A stretch of DNA of 64,000 bases from Plotosus lineatus (GCA_024760905.1 CM045737.1:14688726-14752725), one strand, 5' to 3'. Shown: positions 32,181-45,021, counted from the first letter of the stretch. The notes: generated from the letters alone by a model not told the origin. A program made the numbers and translations.

Positions 32181-33929
32181 ATCAAAAAAAAAAAAGGAAG
32201 AAAGAAATCATAATAGCTTTGGAATGAGGATCATATTTCCTTTATTTAAAGACATTTGACATCCTGAAATGGAGAGCTGTCCAATCAAGTCATCTCTAAT
32301 GAAATATATATTTAAATTGTTCATGATTATATCCATTGAAGAGCAACTGCATGATTTACTGCATCGTTTAATTTTTGGATGATTTATGTGACTATTGTAT
32401 GAGGAGTTTATTCACTGGATTGTTAGATTATTTTATTTCATCTATTCCATCTGTACGAGTATTGTTTGATTGATCTTGAACATGGAACATTGCAACGAAA
32501 CGTCAAACTTTGAAAAGGTAAAAAAAAAAAAAAAGTGTCCAGCACAAATGATGCAGGGGCGTCAAGTTTAGACACTTCAAGATCAACTTGACCTATGATG
32601 TCATGACGGACTAATCAGGACAAGGCTAAGTTGAGACATGATGTCATGATATCGTGATAGTGCAATGGACACTATATAAGCCAATGCAGAACTAGTAGAC
32701 TGAGTCCGAGATTTTTTCTTGGAACAATTTCTTTTGTGTATTTGATTTGAATGCTTTTTCTTCACCTAACGGCTAAATAAACACCTGAACAATGAATTTA
32801 GATGTCTTTATCATGAACTGGACACTTTTCACCACAACAGGCCTCTGGTATGAAAATGGAGGTGGATGGTTAGGTATTCTCATCTGCTCTAACCATTTAT
32901 TTTCTGACTGCAGGACATGCAGAGCCATGCCTATCAGTGCGGATGAGTTCAAACCCGTAACACGCCACAAGCTAACCATTTAATCTAGTTTTAAGATGTT
33001 TTTGCTTTTGTTTATCTCTTTACAATAGGCAAACTGGCCAAAACAACAACAACAAAAAAAGTTTAATATTCCCAGAATGAAATGATGCCTGTTGAAAACG
33101 TTTGTCATTCTTTTTTATTAAATTTGTACAGCAAAAACAGTAGGCAGCACTGTGGTAGTAAATGTTAATGAGTCAAATGTAAACAGCCCATGGCTAGCAT
33201 TAATCTTTTTACGAGGCAAATATTCAATTGTGTTGGTGCAGCAGATATGTGTCTCAAAACAAGTGTCTAAAATTAACAAGAAATTGTTAGCATGATGCTA
33301 AAATGTCATCTCGATTATATATTCCATTTGTTATGAATAATAAGGCCTGTAAAACCTAAAATTGGTTGTAATATGTAGGCTGTTTTTGTTTAAAAGTGCT
33401 AAACTTTGGTCAATTTTAGGATCAAGAAAAAAGGAGATTGAGGTTTTGTTTTTTGTGTGTGTGTGTGTCTTGAATAAACGATTACTAGGAAGTTCGGCTC
33501 ACAACACATTTCATGACCCCTGGCTAAATGCTGAAAAAGTGATATCTTACAAACTAGCTAGTTGCTATAAGCTAGCTAACAAACAAGCTACCAGCTAGCT
33601 TTTCTGAAGGAAGACTGCCATGCTTGTAAGTGCTTTATATGTTTCCATGCATAGAACATTTAAAATGTAAAATAAAGCCGTGAATCATGCTGAGACTCGT
33701 GCATTTTACAAAAAAAAAGTTTTAACACGTTTTGAATTCTTTGTAATTTATTCAGTGTCGCTGCCTTGGAGTCCAATGTGCTTTATCTCTTTTGAGATCA
33801 AAATATTCTACAAAGTTACTTCTTTCACATATCTCTCTTTGTCCTGTGGACATCCTGTCTACCCCCATGTTAAAGTAAAAGCATTTGTGTGTGTTGAGTT
33901 TTGTTTTTGTGGGACCTTTGTATTTTAAT
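32181..33929. other. Unassigned sequence, possible LTR-like patch
   Basis: A-run at 32520-32534. From 32535 (TGTCCAGCAC) to 32789 (CCTGAACA) the order TG start, TATA-like 'ctatataagcc' (32671), 'aataaa' (32774) and CA end resembles a small solo LTR, but no 4-6 bp duplication is seen. The remainder is unrecognised. Confidence 0.35.
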
Positions 33930-34253
33930 CCATTCATTAATTTTACGAAACGCTTAATTCTAATGAGGCATTATTAATTCTAATTTTAATTCTAATTCTA
34001 ACATCCTAATTAATTGGCGTCCATCTCAGTTGACTCTGGGCCAGGATGGGGTACACCCTGAACAGCTTGCCAGGCCATCGCAAGGTCAACACTCATACAA
34101 CCATTCATACTCACACTCAAACCCAGGGGTGATTTGACAGCTTATTAGCCTACTGTGAATGTTTTTGGACTGTGGGAGGAAACTGGAGTACACAGAGGAA
34201 ACCCACACAAGAATAGGGAGAAGACGTACCAACCATTACACCACCATGCCGCC
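33930..34253 (-). mobile_element. SINE-C with scrambled tail
   Basis: 'tttttggactgtgggaggaa', 'acacagaggaaacccacaca' and head 'accaccatgccgcc' are clear. The tail contains local duplications of 'taattctaattttaattcta'. Confidence 0.85.
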
Positions 34254-34394
34254 TTGTTTTATATTATTATTATTATTATTATTAGGAGTGTATTCTATTC
34301 AAAAGCCATCATTACGGGGGGAAAAAAAGAGTTCTGCAGAATGCCCCTTGACATATGGTATACATATATAATATAAATATAAAATTAGTGGACC

Positions 34395-34399
<5 letters not shown>

Positions 34400-34480
<81 letters not shown>
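34400..34480. repeat. (AT)n
   Basis: Uninterrupted AT dinucleotides. Confidence 0.97.
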
Positions 34481-35149
<669 letters not shown>

Positions 35150-35432
35150 AGTGAGCATTTTTATTTTTATTAAGTTTTTTCTTGAACCAGTGGTACTATG
35201 GTCTTAATTAAGGGTATCATGCAAAAAGATATAGGTCATATGACAAGCCAGCAACATTTGACCAACAGAGTGACATGCAACTGTTTTAAAACCACTAGCA
35301 AAATAAATAAATAAATAAATAAATAAGTCTTTTTTTTTCTTTTCACTTTAATGTGAGTTGGCAGCACTTTCATTCAGTTACCCTAGAAATAAGAATAGCA
35401 CACTGTCCTGCAGCAGTTTTTGTACCTACAGA

Positions 35433-35506
<74 letters not shown>

Positions 35507-35845
35507 AAGATGTTTGTATTGATGGCACTTAATAGTCTTTTCATTACTAAAACAAGTAAACTATAGAACGTATGTATGTCTCATGTGCAGAAGCAGGTTC
35601 TATATAAATATTCATAAATTACTTAAATGATGTGAACTGTGGGAGCTCATCACGTGAACCATCACTAAAAATTAAATAGGGTAATTATGTGTCAATAACA
35701 AAACCACGTGATCTGAAACTGTATTCTTTTATGTTTAATGAGATTAATACATCATCACCTCATCACTCTCACTCATTTGAAAAATCTCTTACTCCAGTAA
35801 GGGTTTCTGGAAGCCTGGACCCTATCTCAGTCAATAATACATGTA
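35150..35845. other. Unassigned sequence with (AAAT)n and (GT)n
   Basis: (AAAT)n at about 35303-35326, (GT)n at 35436-35504. No gene or element recognised. Confidence 0.55.
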
Positions 35846-36131
35846 CAGTGATACCCCACTTTACGAAATTAATCCGTTCCAGAGCCTTTTTCTTAACCTA
35901 GATTTTTCCTAAGTTGAACCGCATTTTACATGTAAAACGTGTGATCAGTTCCAAGGCCCCCAATAGTACCCCCTAAACCCTTTAAAAATTCTAAAAGTAT
36001 ACCTTTTAATACCTCCTTCTGCTTCAATATCGTACTGATGGTAGACGGGTTTGGCCATATTCCTTTGCGATATCACTCAACCGCATGCCACGAGACAGCT
36101 TTTTCTTTTCATTCACATCGGAAATCACATG

Positions 36132-36197
<66 letters not shown>

Positions 36198-36470
36198 CGT
36201 GTTGACCACGTCGTCTTCGCAGTTATAATCTTACAAATGTTTATGGAAGGTTAAAAGCCGGTAACTGTGTCCTTTATACGAAAAGCATTATCGGAGATGC
36301 AGCTCCATTATAGCCAATGGGAGGGAGCTAAGTCATCTCTCCTAGCCAATGGGAGGCCAGTGGGGCAGGATGTTGGGACATGTAGTCAGTGGGAGAGCAA
36401 GTCGTGCATTGTTTGAACAGCACGTTTGAATGTTTGAATGGCACATTTCGTAAGGAGAACTTGTTTCGTA
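35846..36470 (-). mobile_element. TIR-1 copy, broken by TIR-2
   Basis: CAGTGATACCCCACTTTACG follows TA. The body runs through (GT)n (36131-36194) and the CCAAT-type modules to 'aaggagaacttgtttcgta'. The expected remaining 90 or so bases and right terminus are absent because TIR-2 entered at the TA (36471-36472) and the far side was lost. The minus strand reads MRLSDIAKEYGQTR at 36040-36090, the clearest HTH remnant of this family. Confidence 0.87.
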
Positions 36471-36472
36471 TA

Positions 36473-36642
36473 CAGACGCTCCTCGACTTACGCTCATCCG
36501 TTTTACGTTTTTTCGATTATACATTTTTGTTTTTTTGGGTTTTTTTTTTTTAAAAAAAAGGCACATTTTGAGTTTAGACGTACCTACGTAGTACGCTGAC
36601 ATAATGACGCAACGCATTCATTGTTTACAAACTACAGACTAA

Positions 36643-36718
<76 letters not shown>

Positions 36719-37226
36719 GTGAGTGTGTTTGTGTGTGTGTGTGTGTATCAGTGATACATCGTGTTACCCTTTTGTTAAGACGTCGTCTCTGTGATCTTTG
36801 TGTTTACACTGTTTTGTGGACTTTTGTAACCCTAAGCAAATATGGTTGGTCAGAAGTGTAAGCGTACTAGCATGGGTGCGAGTCTCATATACAGAGATGA
36901 ATTAACTATCTGCTTGGATCGGCGCAATCTACCATGCATACTCAGTTTAGCAAAGAGCGTTATAAAATGAATGAAAACCCGAATCCACAAATTACAGAAC
37001 AATTACAGATATTTATTATCTTTGAGCAGAATCCTAAGAGTGTATACTTATTTTTATATTAATATTCAATAGGATTTGTACTTGTTCTTTGTATGCATCT
37101 CTTGAATAAAGTTTACTTACTTACTTACATAAAAGAAAGAACTCTCCGCTTTGCTGGGATTCACATTAGTGCAGGCTGTGTTCTAAACGAGTTCAACGGC
37201 ACACTTGTGCACTTGAAAGACCGGAA
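36473..37226 (+). mobile_element. TIR-2, right end missing
   Basis: CAGACGCTCCTCGACTTACG at a TA, microsatellite (36644-36748), then the body to 'cacttgaaagaccggaa', where it stops at a G-run and a SINE-A. Compared with 8930-10026 the last 370 or so bases are lost. Confidence 0.87.
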
Positions 37227-37231
37227 AGGTG

Positions 37232-37426
37232 GGGGGGGGGGAGTGGCACCCATCTCAGTCTACTCTGGACAGGTGCAGAGTACACCCTGGACAGCTCACC
37301 AGACCATCGCAGGGCTATGCAGCCTACTCTTTGTCAGCAATGGTTCTATTAGATGGCTCTCACCATAGATAGTGGGAGACATGGCTGGCCATTGATAACC
37401 CAGTTAGCTGTACTGGGGGACCATAT
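37232..37426 (-). mobile_element. SINE-A1 fragment
   Basis: Antisense core and part of the tail; attcatt end and head both missing. It sits at the break point of TIR-2. Confidence 0.85.
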
Positions 37427-38436
37427 ATGACTACTATAAGAAAACTGTATGATATGGAGTGCATCAGATGACCCAAAAAGCATATGAAATTTATCTATCA
37501 TACATAGTCAGAGTCAGAGGATGTCGTGTAGTATCAGACCTAGGAAATGAACCTGACACTGATAATTATTTACAAAACTCAAACAATCAGACATGTTTAA
37601 AATTCCATGGGAAGGGGTCTATGACTGTATTTTGCACCACACATCAGGTGATTTTTCATATAACAGACCCACAGCTGGCCTAGGAATTTGCCCGTTTTTT
37701 TAGTTGTACATGTGTCATAAGAGTTTCAGTGTGTTTTTAGCCTCTGGGTTCTGGGTGGTGCTATAATATGCTCAGTTGTACAGTATAGTCTCTCATTGGC
37801 GATCCACCCTGGGCAAGATCAGCCCGAGGTGCAGCTTAACCTCAAGCAGACTGTAAAACATCAAGGAGATGGGCTTTTAATCGCCACCTTTTTTGGCTCT
37901 TCAATTAAATGAATAAGGATTTAGTGACAGGGTTGCATGTAGATTTTCTTTGCATTGTTTCTTCCTTTTAGACGATTATAAGTCACTGAACTTGGTATCA
38001 TTTGTTTGCTCCTTAAAATAGAAAAATCATACTGGACGTCAAAGATATTCGGTATATTTCTCCGAGGTTGTAGTGTACAGTGAAAGAAACTACATCGGAA
38101 TCATAGACATCTGTGAGCCTGGCTTTTAAAACATGTTCCCCCAGTTTCTTTCCATAGAGGGCAGTGTGATAACATGCACTGTTTGCAAGGAGCACAGGGA
38201 GTTTATAAGTGAGACTTCACCCAAGAGTACACGATTCTAAACTGAGATGTCATGCTCCAGAACCAGATGTTTTCACTTCGAGCTCTTAACATCAAATTCA
38301 GCCCATTAGGGTATTAGCTTACAGTGCATACATTGACGTTAAATGCTAAAAGCAGTGGTTGTCTAGGACTGAGGTCTGGAATTGAAAGACCGGTAAGTTT
38401 GCATGTACTTCCCCCGTCTACACAGATGTACTTCAT
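37427..38436. other. Unassigned sequence
   Basis: No element or gene recognised. Composition is unremarkable. Confidence 0.5.
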
Positions 38437-38622
38437 TCATTCATCCATTCATTTTTTGAGCCACTTAGTCCTAATTAGGGTCACAGGGGGGCTGGCGCCC
38501 ATCTCAGTCGACTCTGGGCGTGGGCAGAGTACACCCTGGACAGCTCGCCAGAATATCGCAGGCCAGAAACACACTGATGAAACACTCTCAACGAAAGTCC
38601 GCAAAAGTTCTTTTACATCAAC
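38437..38622 (-). mobile_element. SINE-A1, head missing
   Basis: Attcatt tail, 'cacttagtcctaattagggt', 'ggcgcccatctcagtcgac', then the start of the core; ends near 'cttttacatcaaccg'. Confidence 0.87.
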
Positions 38623-38747
38623 CGAAAGGAAAGGCAAAAAGTTCAATTTCAACAATGTGCAAATGCAGTAATAAGCAAAAAAGGTTTAATAAAATTAAAG
38701 ATTAAATTATAAAAACTGAACTTTAATAATGTTAAAACAAGCTCTAA

Positions 38748-38767
38748 TGATAATAATAATAATAATA

Positions 38768-38806
<39 letters not shown>

Positions 38807-38816
38807 ATTATTATTA
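38748..38816. repeat. (AAT)n/(ATT)n palindromic array
   Basis: AATAATAAT switching to ATTATTATT, self-complementary like the array at 4.6 kb but shorter. Confidence 0.9.
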
Positions 38817-38818
38817 TA

Positions 38819-39176
38819 AGGAAGTGGTGACCTGGTGGTAAAGGTGCTGGACCACTCATCTTAAGGTTGGGGGTTCAAGCCCCACTCTTCACAAGTTGTT
38901 ACTACCCCCCAGATGCCCCCCACCACCCACCCCCGTGCAGCTAACTGGGTTATCAAAGGCCAGCCATGTCTATCATTGTCTATGGTGTGAGGCTGGAAAA
39001 GAACCATTGCTGACCTTTGACAAGATTAGGCTGCATAGCCGTCAGTGTGTTCTGCCCTGTGATGGCCTGGTGAGCTGTCCAGGGTGTACTCTACCATTGC
39101 TCAGAGTCAGCTGAGATGGGAAACATCCTCCCTCACAGCCCTAATTAGGATTAAGCGGTTACAGAAAATGAATGAT

Positions 39177-39215
<39 letters not shown>

Positions 39216-39216
39216 G
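38819..39216 (+). mobile_element. SINE-A1 followed by (AAT)n
   Basis: Full-length SINE-A1 (38819-39177) with head, B box 'gggttcaagccccac', core and tail. An (AAT)n array (39180-39216) occupies the position of the usual GAAT tail. Confidence 0.88.
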
Positions 39217-39367
39217 CAAGCCAACGTCAATAGTAGTAATAATACATTATTAATGACTGATTTATATTCTACAGAAAATATATTTATTTTTCAGATTTGC
39301 TCAATATTATCCACCTCACCAGTCATAATGTTTCTGATGTTATGGCTGAACCATGTATATTGCATAT

Positions 39368-39700
39368 CCACCATTTTCTGAATTGCTTTATCCTAAGTAG
39401 GAAGGCTGGTGCCTATCTCAGCCAACACTGAGACAGGGCAGAATTCACCCTGGACAGCTTGCCAGCTCATCACAGGGCAGAAACACAGTGATATGCAACA
39501 CAATGGCCTGCTCTTTATGATCGACAGCAATGTGTTTTGCATGCGTCTCACCACAGACAGCGAGACACATGGCTGGCCTTTGATAACCCAGTTAGCTGCA
39601 CTTGTGGGAATAGCAGTGACAATTTGAAGATGGTGCAACTTGAACCGCAAGAAATGAATCACATGACTGGTAGGAAGGAGGAGCTATCCATTTGAGCCTT
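39368..39700 (-). mobile_element. SINE-A1, diverged
   Basis: Antisense tail, 'gccaacactgagacagggca', core 'gataacccagttagctgc', with the head degraded ('cttgaaccgcaag'). Confidence 0.82.
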
Positions 39701-39748
39701 CGGTGATTAATAGTTTTCCCCATTAAGGCAACTTTATCTAAAGTCCAA

Positions 39749-39817
<69 letters not shown>

Positions 39818-40661
39818 GAGGATACTGTAGCATTTATCTTGTTTTGCAAGCTAATTAGAGCAATTTAGCCTCACACAAGTTCAGCGTTTAATGCTTTAAA
39901 GCAATGGTCACTTGAATCACAGCAAATTTATAGGCTTGCTGAATCAATACGGAGACCTTTTAACAAAGAGACCCTTAAGCTACACAGAGTTCACTTCAGC
40001 TGTATCTGCACAAAGAGTCTTTCTTTCTTAATTAATTAAACCGCTCACACACTTCACCTCTTCGCATGGCTGAGCCAGAGCCTGTGTTCAATTTTGCCTT
40101 ATCCATGTGTAGAAGGTCTCATACGCAACTCCATGCAGCTGGAGCTGAGCCCCGCGGCTTCACCTTCTTCTATGCCGTCTCAGAAACCTTGAAATGAAAT
40201 GCATAAAATGATAGAAAACGTCTAGTCACACATCATTTTAATGAATGTGCGAGGAAAGAGAGATAACTATATAAGAAATATGTGGTGGGAAGGAGATTTG
40301 ATTGTTTTTGCTGCCTTGCTATGGTATGTGCTGTAGAAACAGCATGGCTTATCATATCTCTCTGCCGCTCACGCCTCTCTGTCGCTTGCCAGTGGGAAAT
40401 CGCAGCATGGTCTGTGCCTATCCTGCAGGTTTATAGATAAGGCCACATGCTCATTAAAAATGGGAGCAAGAGCCATGTGGAGGAGCAGCGCAAAGGGAGT
40501 TAGAAAGGATCCGAGTGCACGCCATCCGGGCCGGATCACTTCACATCTCACGGGAAGGGACGATGCCAACAGTGAAGAGAGTATTCAATTTTTTTCTTGT
40601 AGACGGAGCACGAATGCATATTTAATTTTTGACTTGGATATTAGTTAAGACTGCAGTTTCC

Positions 40662-40706
<45 letters not shown>

Positions 40707-41191
40707 CTTGGACACACTGCCAAATTCTGTCTGACATTTTAATTTCTTATTCAGAAGATAGGGAGTGAAAATATGTCCAATTTTGGCATGAAAATGCTAA
40801 CAACCACTCTCTGCTCTCCATGTCATGTCAGGTGACCTCACTGACCATTTACACAAATTAGCATCATAGGGATCTGTTTTACTTTTTCTCGTCAACTGCT
40901 AATCACTCAATTCAATAAGAAACAAATGAGATGCATGCTGAAGAAAATTAAAATCACCACACTCAGTGACATGCAGTCACCTTATTGACTATTTACATCA
41001 GTATTACTCTTGTGGATCTACTTTTTTGTTTGTTTGTTTGTCTTTAGTTAACTGCTAATCACTCAACCTAATGGGTAAAAATGAGGCATTTATGTCACAC
41101 AATTATGTCACTGACATCACTGAGATCAAGCCAAACGGAGGTCATATTGTACAATCACAGGACTTTTTTTTTTACTTAAAGAATTGTATTC

Positions 41192-41236
<45 letters not shown>
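39701..41236. other. Mostly unassigned, host-like sequence
   Basis: (GT)n at 39753-39816 and 40662-40705; (AAT)n at 41196-41236. The stretch 39960-40600 is of balanced composition, contains GATA-like 'atagataagg' and 'tcattaaaaat' and no repeat features, so it is a candidate conserved noncoding region. Confidence 0.5.
40828..41075 (+). repeat. Diverged two-copy tandem duplication, about 145 bp
   Basis: Both halves run 'cac/cct-ttattgac/actgac', 'tttacat/ac', 'gatct-ttt', then 'aactgctaatcactcaa' (at 40895 and 41049), with differences elsewhere. Confidence 0.7.
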
Positions 41237-41237
<1 letters not shown>

Positions 41238-41498
41238 AGTGGTACCTCACTTTGTAAAATTAATCCGTTCCAGTGCCTTTTTCATAACCTGCATTTTTCG
41301 TAAATAGAACTGCATTTCACATGTAAAACGCATGATTCGTTCCAAGGCTCCCAATACTACCCCCTAATTCCTTTAAAAATGATAAAAGTATACCTTTTAA
41401 GACCTCCTTCTGCTTCAATATCGTACCGATGGTAGACAGGTTTGGCCATATTCCTTTTCGATATCACTCGTACCGGAAATCACACGCGTGCACACGTT

Positions 41499-41570
<72 letters not shown>

Positions 41571-41955
41571 GGTTACTATGTCTTCATAGCAGAGTTATAA
41601 TCTTACAAATGTTTATGGAAGGTTAAAAGCCTGAGTCAAGAAATAAAGCATAAACCAAGAGTAACTCTGTCCTTTACACGAAAAACATCATGGTAGATTC
41701 AGCTCCATAATAGGCAATGGGAGGAAGCTGCGTCATTCCTCCTAGCCAATGGGATCCCTGTCCAAGATGGCGTCAGGTGGACCTGTCCAAGATATTGCTC
41801 GAGTGAAGGCGACATGAACGACAGCTCAGTTGTTAGCCAATGGGAGGCCAGCGAGGCGGGATGTTTGAATGTCATTGATGGGAGAGCAGCCCGTGCATTG
41901 TTTGAATGTTTGAATGGTGTGTTTGAATTTTTAAGATGGTGATTTCGTAACATGA
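41237..41955 (-). mobile_element. TIR-1 copy with (GT)n and an 80-bp insertion, right end lost
   Basis: CAGTGGTACCTCACTTTGTA follows TA in an (AAT)n array. (GT)n at 41500-41566. CCAAT-type modules at 41710-41850 are interrupted by about 80 bp beginning 'ccctgtccaagatggcg'. The right terminus is replaced at about 41957 by a SINE-A tail. Confidence 0.85.
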
Positions 41956-41956
41956 A

Positions 41957-42000
41957 GCCTCCCTGAGGCCCTAATTAGGATTAAGCAGTTCAGAAAATGA
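41957..42000 (+). mobile_element. SINE-A1 tail fragment, about 44 bp
   Basis: 'ggccctaattaggattaag' plus 'cagttcagaaaatga' only; it marks the truncation point of TIR-1. Confidence 0.8.
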
Positions 42001-43019
42001 CCTGGATCAAGTACCCACACATGAGGAACACCAGTTGCTTGTTTTCAAAACTTTGAGATTACATGAAACAAACATGTGACTGAATAATATAGTCATGTGA
42101 TAAGATATAAACTAGTTAACTTTAAAATAAAATTAAGCTCATCTACACGTAATACTATATCACATTTACATACATCACATTGGTGTCTACTCAAATACAT
42201 GAACACATGGTATTTCCCGCAGCCCATGAAATGCAAAACGCTTCTGTGCTTACCGTTTCTTTTATATCTGTTACAACCCACTCTTTTTTTTTTTTTTCAT
42301 TACAGTGGTACCTCCCTGTGTGAGGATTTATTATCCGCTTCTAATTTTTCTACAAAAATTGTAACATTTTAATGGGAATGGACATAAGCTATGCATGCAA
42401 GACTTTCTTTATCCAGGAAGTCTGATTCACCTGACTTGTATCTCAGTGCTGATTGGTTCACACTGGCCTCATTAAGGATCTGAACACCTGGCCTGGCTGC
42501 ACACAAGGACCTTCAGTTCATCAGTATCTGGATCTCAAATTGATTGAAATTAAACAAGAGCTTGTTGCCAACAACAAAATATCCAGTTGCACATCCCCGA
42601 ACACGAGGCTTTTCCAGGACATTTCGTCATTATGCTTTTGATATTTTGGCAGCAGAAGCTCCAGTTTCATGTAACTCGAGTCCCCTGTGTGCACAGAGCT
42701 TTAGAAGAGATGTGGTCCCTGACTGGCTTGTAGAGTGAGACACCTGTCTTTGAACTACTCACTCACTTGGCAAGCTACTTGCATAGAAAAGAAAACCAGA
42801 GAGAGGGAACCCATGCTGATCGGCAGTACCAAATTTCCAGCAGCTGTAGGGTCTGGCATTCAACTGTAGAAAGACTTCTCAGTCTATTGGGCAGTGCTCT
42901 ATCAATCTGTTTTTCCAAAATCCCTTCCGTCAGCTAGTGGATGGCAATCTATTTCCATGAAATCTGCCCTGATTCCTATGACAATTCAGTGTGATCATTC
43001 ATAGCGATTTTTTTTTTTT
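42001..43019. other. Unassigned; may include decayed retroelement
   Basis: A 'cagtggtacctccctg' phrase at 42304 resembles a TIR-1 end without a partner. The part from 42430 precedes Ty3/gypsy pol remnants and may be its decayed gag, but no motif is visible. Confidence 0.35.
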
Positions 43020-43034
43020 TTTTTTTTTTTTTCA

Positions 43035-43680
43035 CTCTTCTCCAGCACTCATGGACACTGGAACACTGTGATCTTTCTGGAACTGAATATAGTGCATACA
43101 CACTACCTGAATCTAAATCTGAAATTTGGAATTAATGTTCCATTCACAGGTGGCAACCCAGTCAGCGATGAGAATATTATTAATTTATCTATTCCCATTT
43201 GCTTTGATATTAGCAATAATCACCTTGATGTGACAACCCTTCTCATGATTCCTCTAATATCTCCATTGACTATGGAATGATATCATTACAAACCACAATC
43301 TTAAGTATCCTGATCGAGAGAGGAAACACTAACTTGGTTTTATCAATTTGAAGTATTTCTCATCTTGTCATTATTATTGCATCAACATCTTTACAGATCC
43401 CCAAGGTGGGATTATTTATATAGAGAAGCATTCAACAAGGCTAAAGCATGTAGTCTTCATCCCCCACAGATCCCACGAATGTGTTATCGACTGACTGTCT
43501 AACTCCATGCCCCGTTCCTGGGTCTTACATTTATCCTGTTTACTATTCTGTGAACTGGGGCATGGAAGAGTGTGTAATGGAGAGTCTGCAACAACACCAC
43601 ATTAGGCCCTCTACTTGGCCAATTTCAGCAGAATTCTTCTTTGTTCAGAAAAAGGTACTTCAGCCATTATATTGACGATT
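43035..43680 (+). pseudogene. Ty3/gypsy-type pol remnant (protease to start of RT)
   Basis: Several frames carry parts of an LTR-retrotransposon polyprotein in the correct order: a DTG protease-like site (ALMDTG at about 43045), the linker YREAFNKAKACSLHPP (about 43420-43470), then MEECVMESLQQHHIRPSTW and FFFVQKK (43560-43660), the conserved entry into the reverse transcriptase. The frames are interrupted by stops and shifts, and the polymerase core that should follow is missing. No LTR is recognised on either side. This is an old, inactive copy. Confidence 0.78.
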
Positions 43681-43997
43681 ACCATGCAAGTTAAATCACC
43701 CTTAATTTATTTAATATTATATATTATATATTATCCTCCTGTGCTCCCTCTGCAAATTACTCCTTATCTTTACAAAGTCAGACCTTGTTTAATACAACAA
43801 GTCTCATTACAAATGATATTAATGGCAACAAGTTTAAGTGAAAAGTTGAAAAATTTGCATGTATTTCTGAGGTTTTTAGGATTTGGTTTGTACTTTTTAA
43901 ATTTAATGACTGTGTTTACCAAAGCAGGCATGGACTCCACATATAGAACAAAATGTATGAAATTCTGCACGTTTAGATAAATAAATAGCATCAGCAA
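43681..43997. other. Unassigned AT-rich sequence
   Basis: Nothing recognised between the pol remnant and TIR-4. Confidence 0.5.
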
Positions 43998-43999
43998 TA

Positions 44000-45021
44000 C
44001 AGGGATCCCTCACTACTTCGTGCTTCAATTCATGCGACTTTAGTACATCGCAGTTTTTTAAAAATATTCATCGAATTAAAAACTAAAAAAAATAAGGGAA
44101 AAATAGGGGGGAAAGTTAAGGAAAATGCCTGCAAAACAAGGCCAATTATGCAAAAAAAAAAAAAAACTCAATAAAACTACAGTGGTACCTCACCTTACGA
44201 AATTAATCCGTTCCAGAGCCTTTTTCGTAACCTGGATTTTTCGTAAGTAGAACCACATTTTACATGTAAAACACGTAATTCGTTCCAAGGCCCCCCAATA
44301 GGACCGTTTAAAAATGATAAAAGATAATACCTTTTTAGGTACTTACTTCGTATTGACCATGTGTTCTTAGCAGGGTTATAATCTTACAAATGTTTATGCA
44401 AGGTTAAAAGCCTGAGCCAAAAAATAAAGTTGCAGTGAGCACACTCAAAAAACTCCATAAAATAAGCTGCTGCTCAAGGGAGCTGCATCACCCCTCCTAG
44501 CCAATGGCAGGCCAGCAGGGTGGGATGTTGGGAGACAGCCAATGGGAGGGAGCTGCGACATCCCTCCTAGCCAATGGGAGGCCAGCGAGGCGGGATGTTG
44601 GGAGATAGTCAATGACTCATGCATTGTTTGAATGTTTGAATGCCGTGTTTGGTGCGTTTTGTAATTGTTTGTATACACAGACAAAAAATTTTGGACGATG
44701 TTTTTCGTAACCTGGATTTTTCGTTTGCTGGGACTATCATAAGGTGAGTTACCACAATTTTATGTGAGGTGTGCATCTGAGTGTGTGCTGCGTGCATCTG
44801 TATGTGTGTGTATTTATATTTTATTTACATCTTATGCATTATTTTTTAAAGTTTCGTTATTATTATAAGCATTTATAATGTTGAATATGTATTTATTGAT
44901 ATTATATACACATATACATGTACATATACGTCAGTCAGGGTGGTTGATCTTACTTCAGGGAATTCGGTGGTCGCGGAGGGGGTCTCGATCCCAATTAACT
45001 GCGGAAAGTGAGGGATCCCTG
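44000..45021 (+). mobile_element. TIR-4 copy hosting a nested TIR-1
   Basis: CAGGGATCCCTCACTACTTC after TA and 'agtgagggatccctg' before TA: both ends are intact. Removing 44180-44757 leaves about 445 bp, the size of the other TIR-4 copies. Confidence 0.9.
44180..44757 (-). mobile_element. TIR-1 inserted in TIR-4
   Basis: CAGTGGTACCTCACCTTACG after TA. The (GT)n region and most of the HTH remnant are deleted. CCAAT-type modules are kept (44470-44610). The right end is mutated ('gtgagttaccac'). Confidence 0.88.

Noticed and set aside
32535..32789. Solo LTR
   Set aside because: TG...CA ends, a TATA-like box and AATAAA are present, but no target duplication and no second copy; kept only as a weak remark.
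42304..42372. A further TIR-1 or TIR-5 copy beginning CAGTGGTACCTCCCTG
   Set aside because: Similarity ends after the first 20 or so bases and no inverted partner is found downstream.
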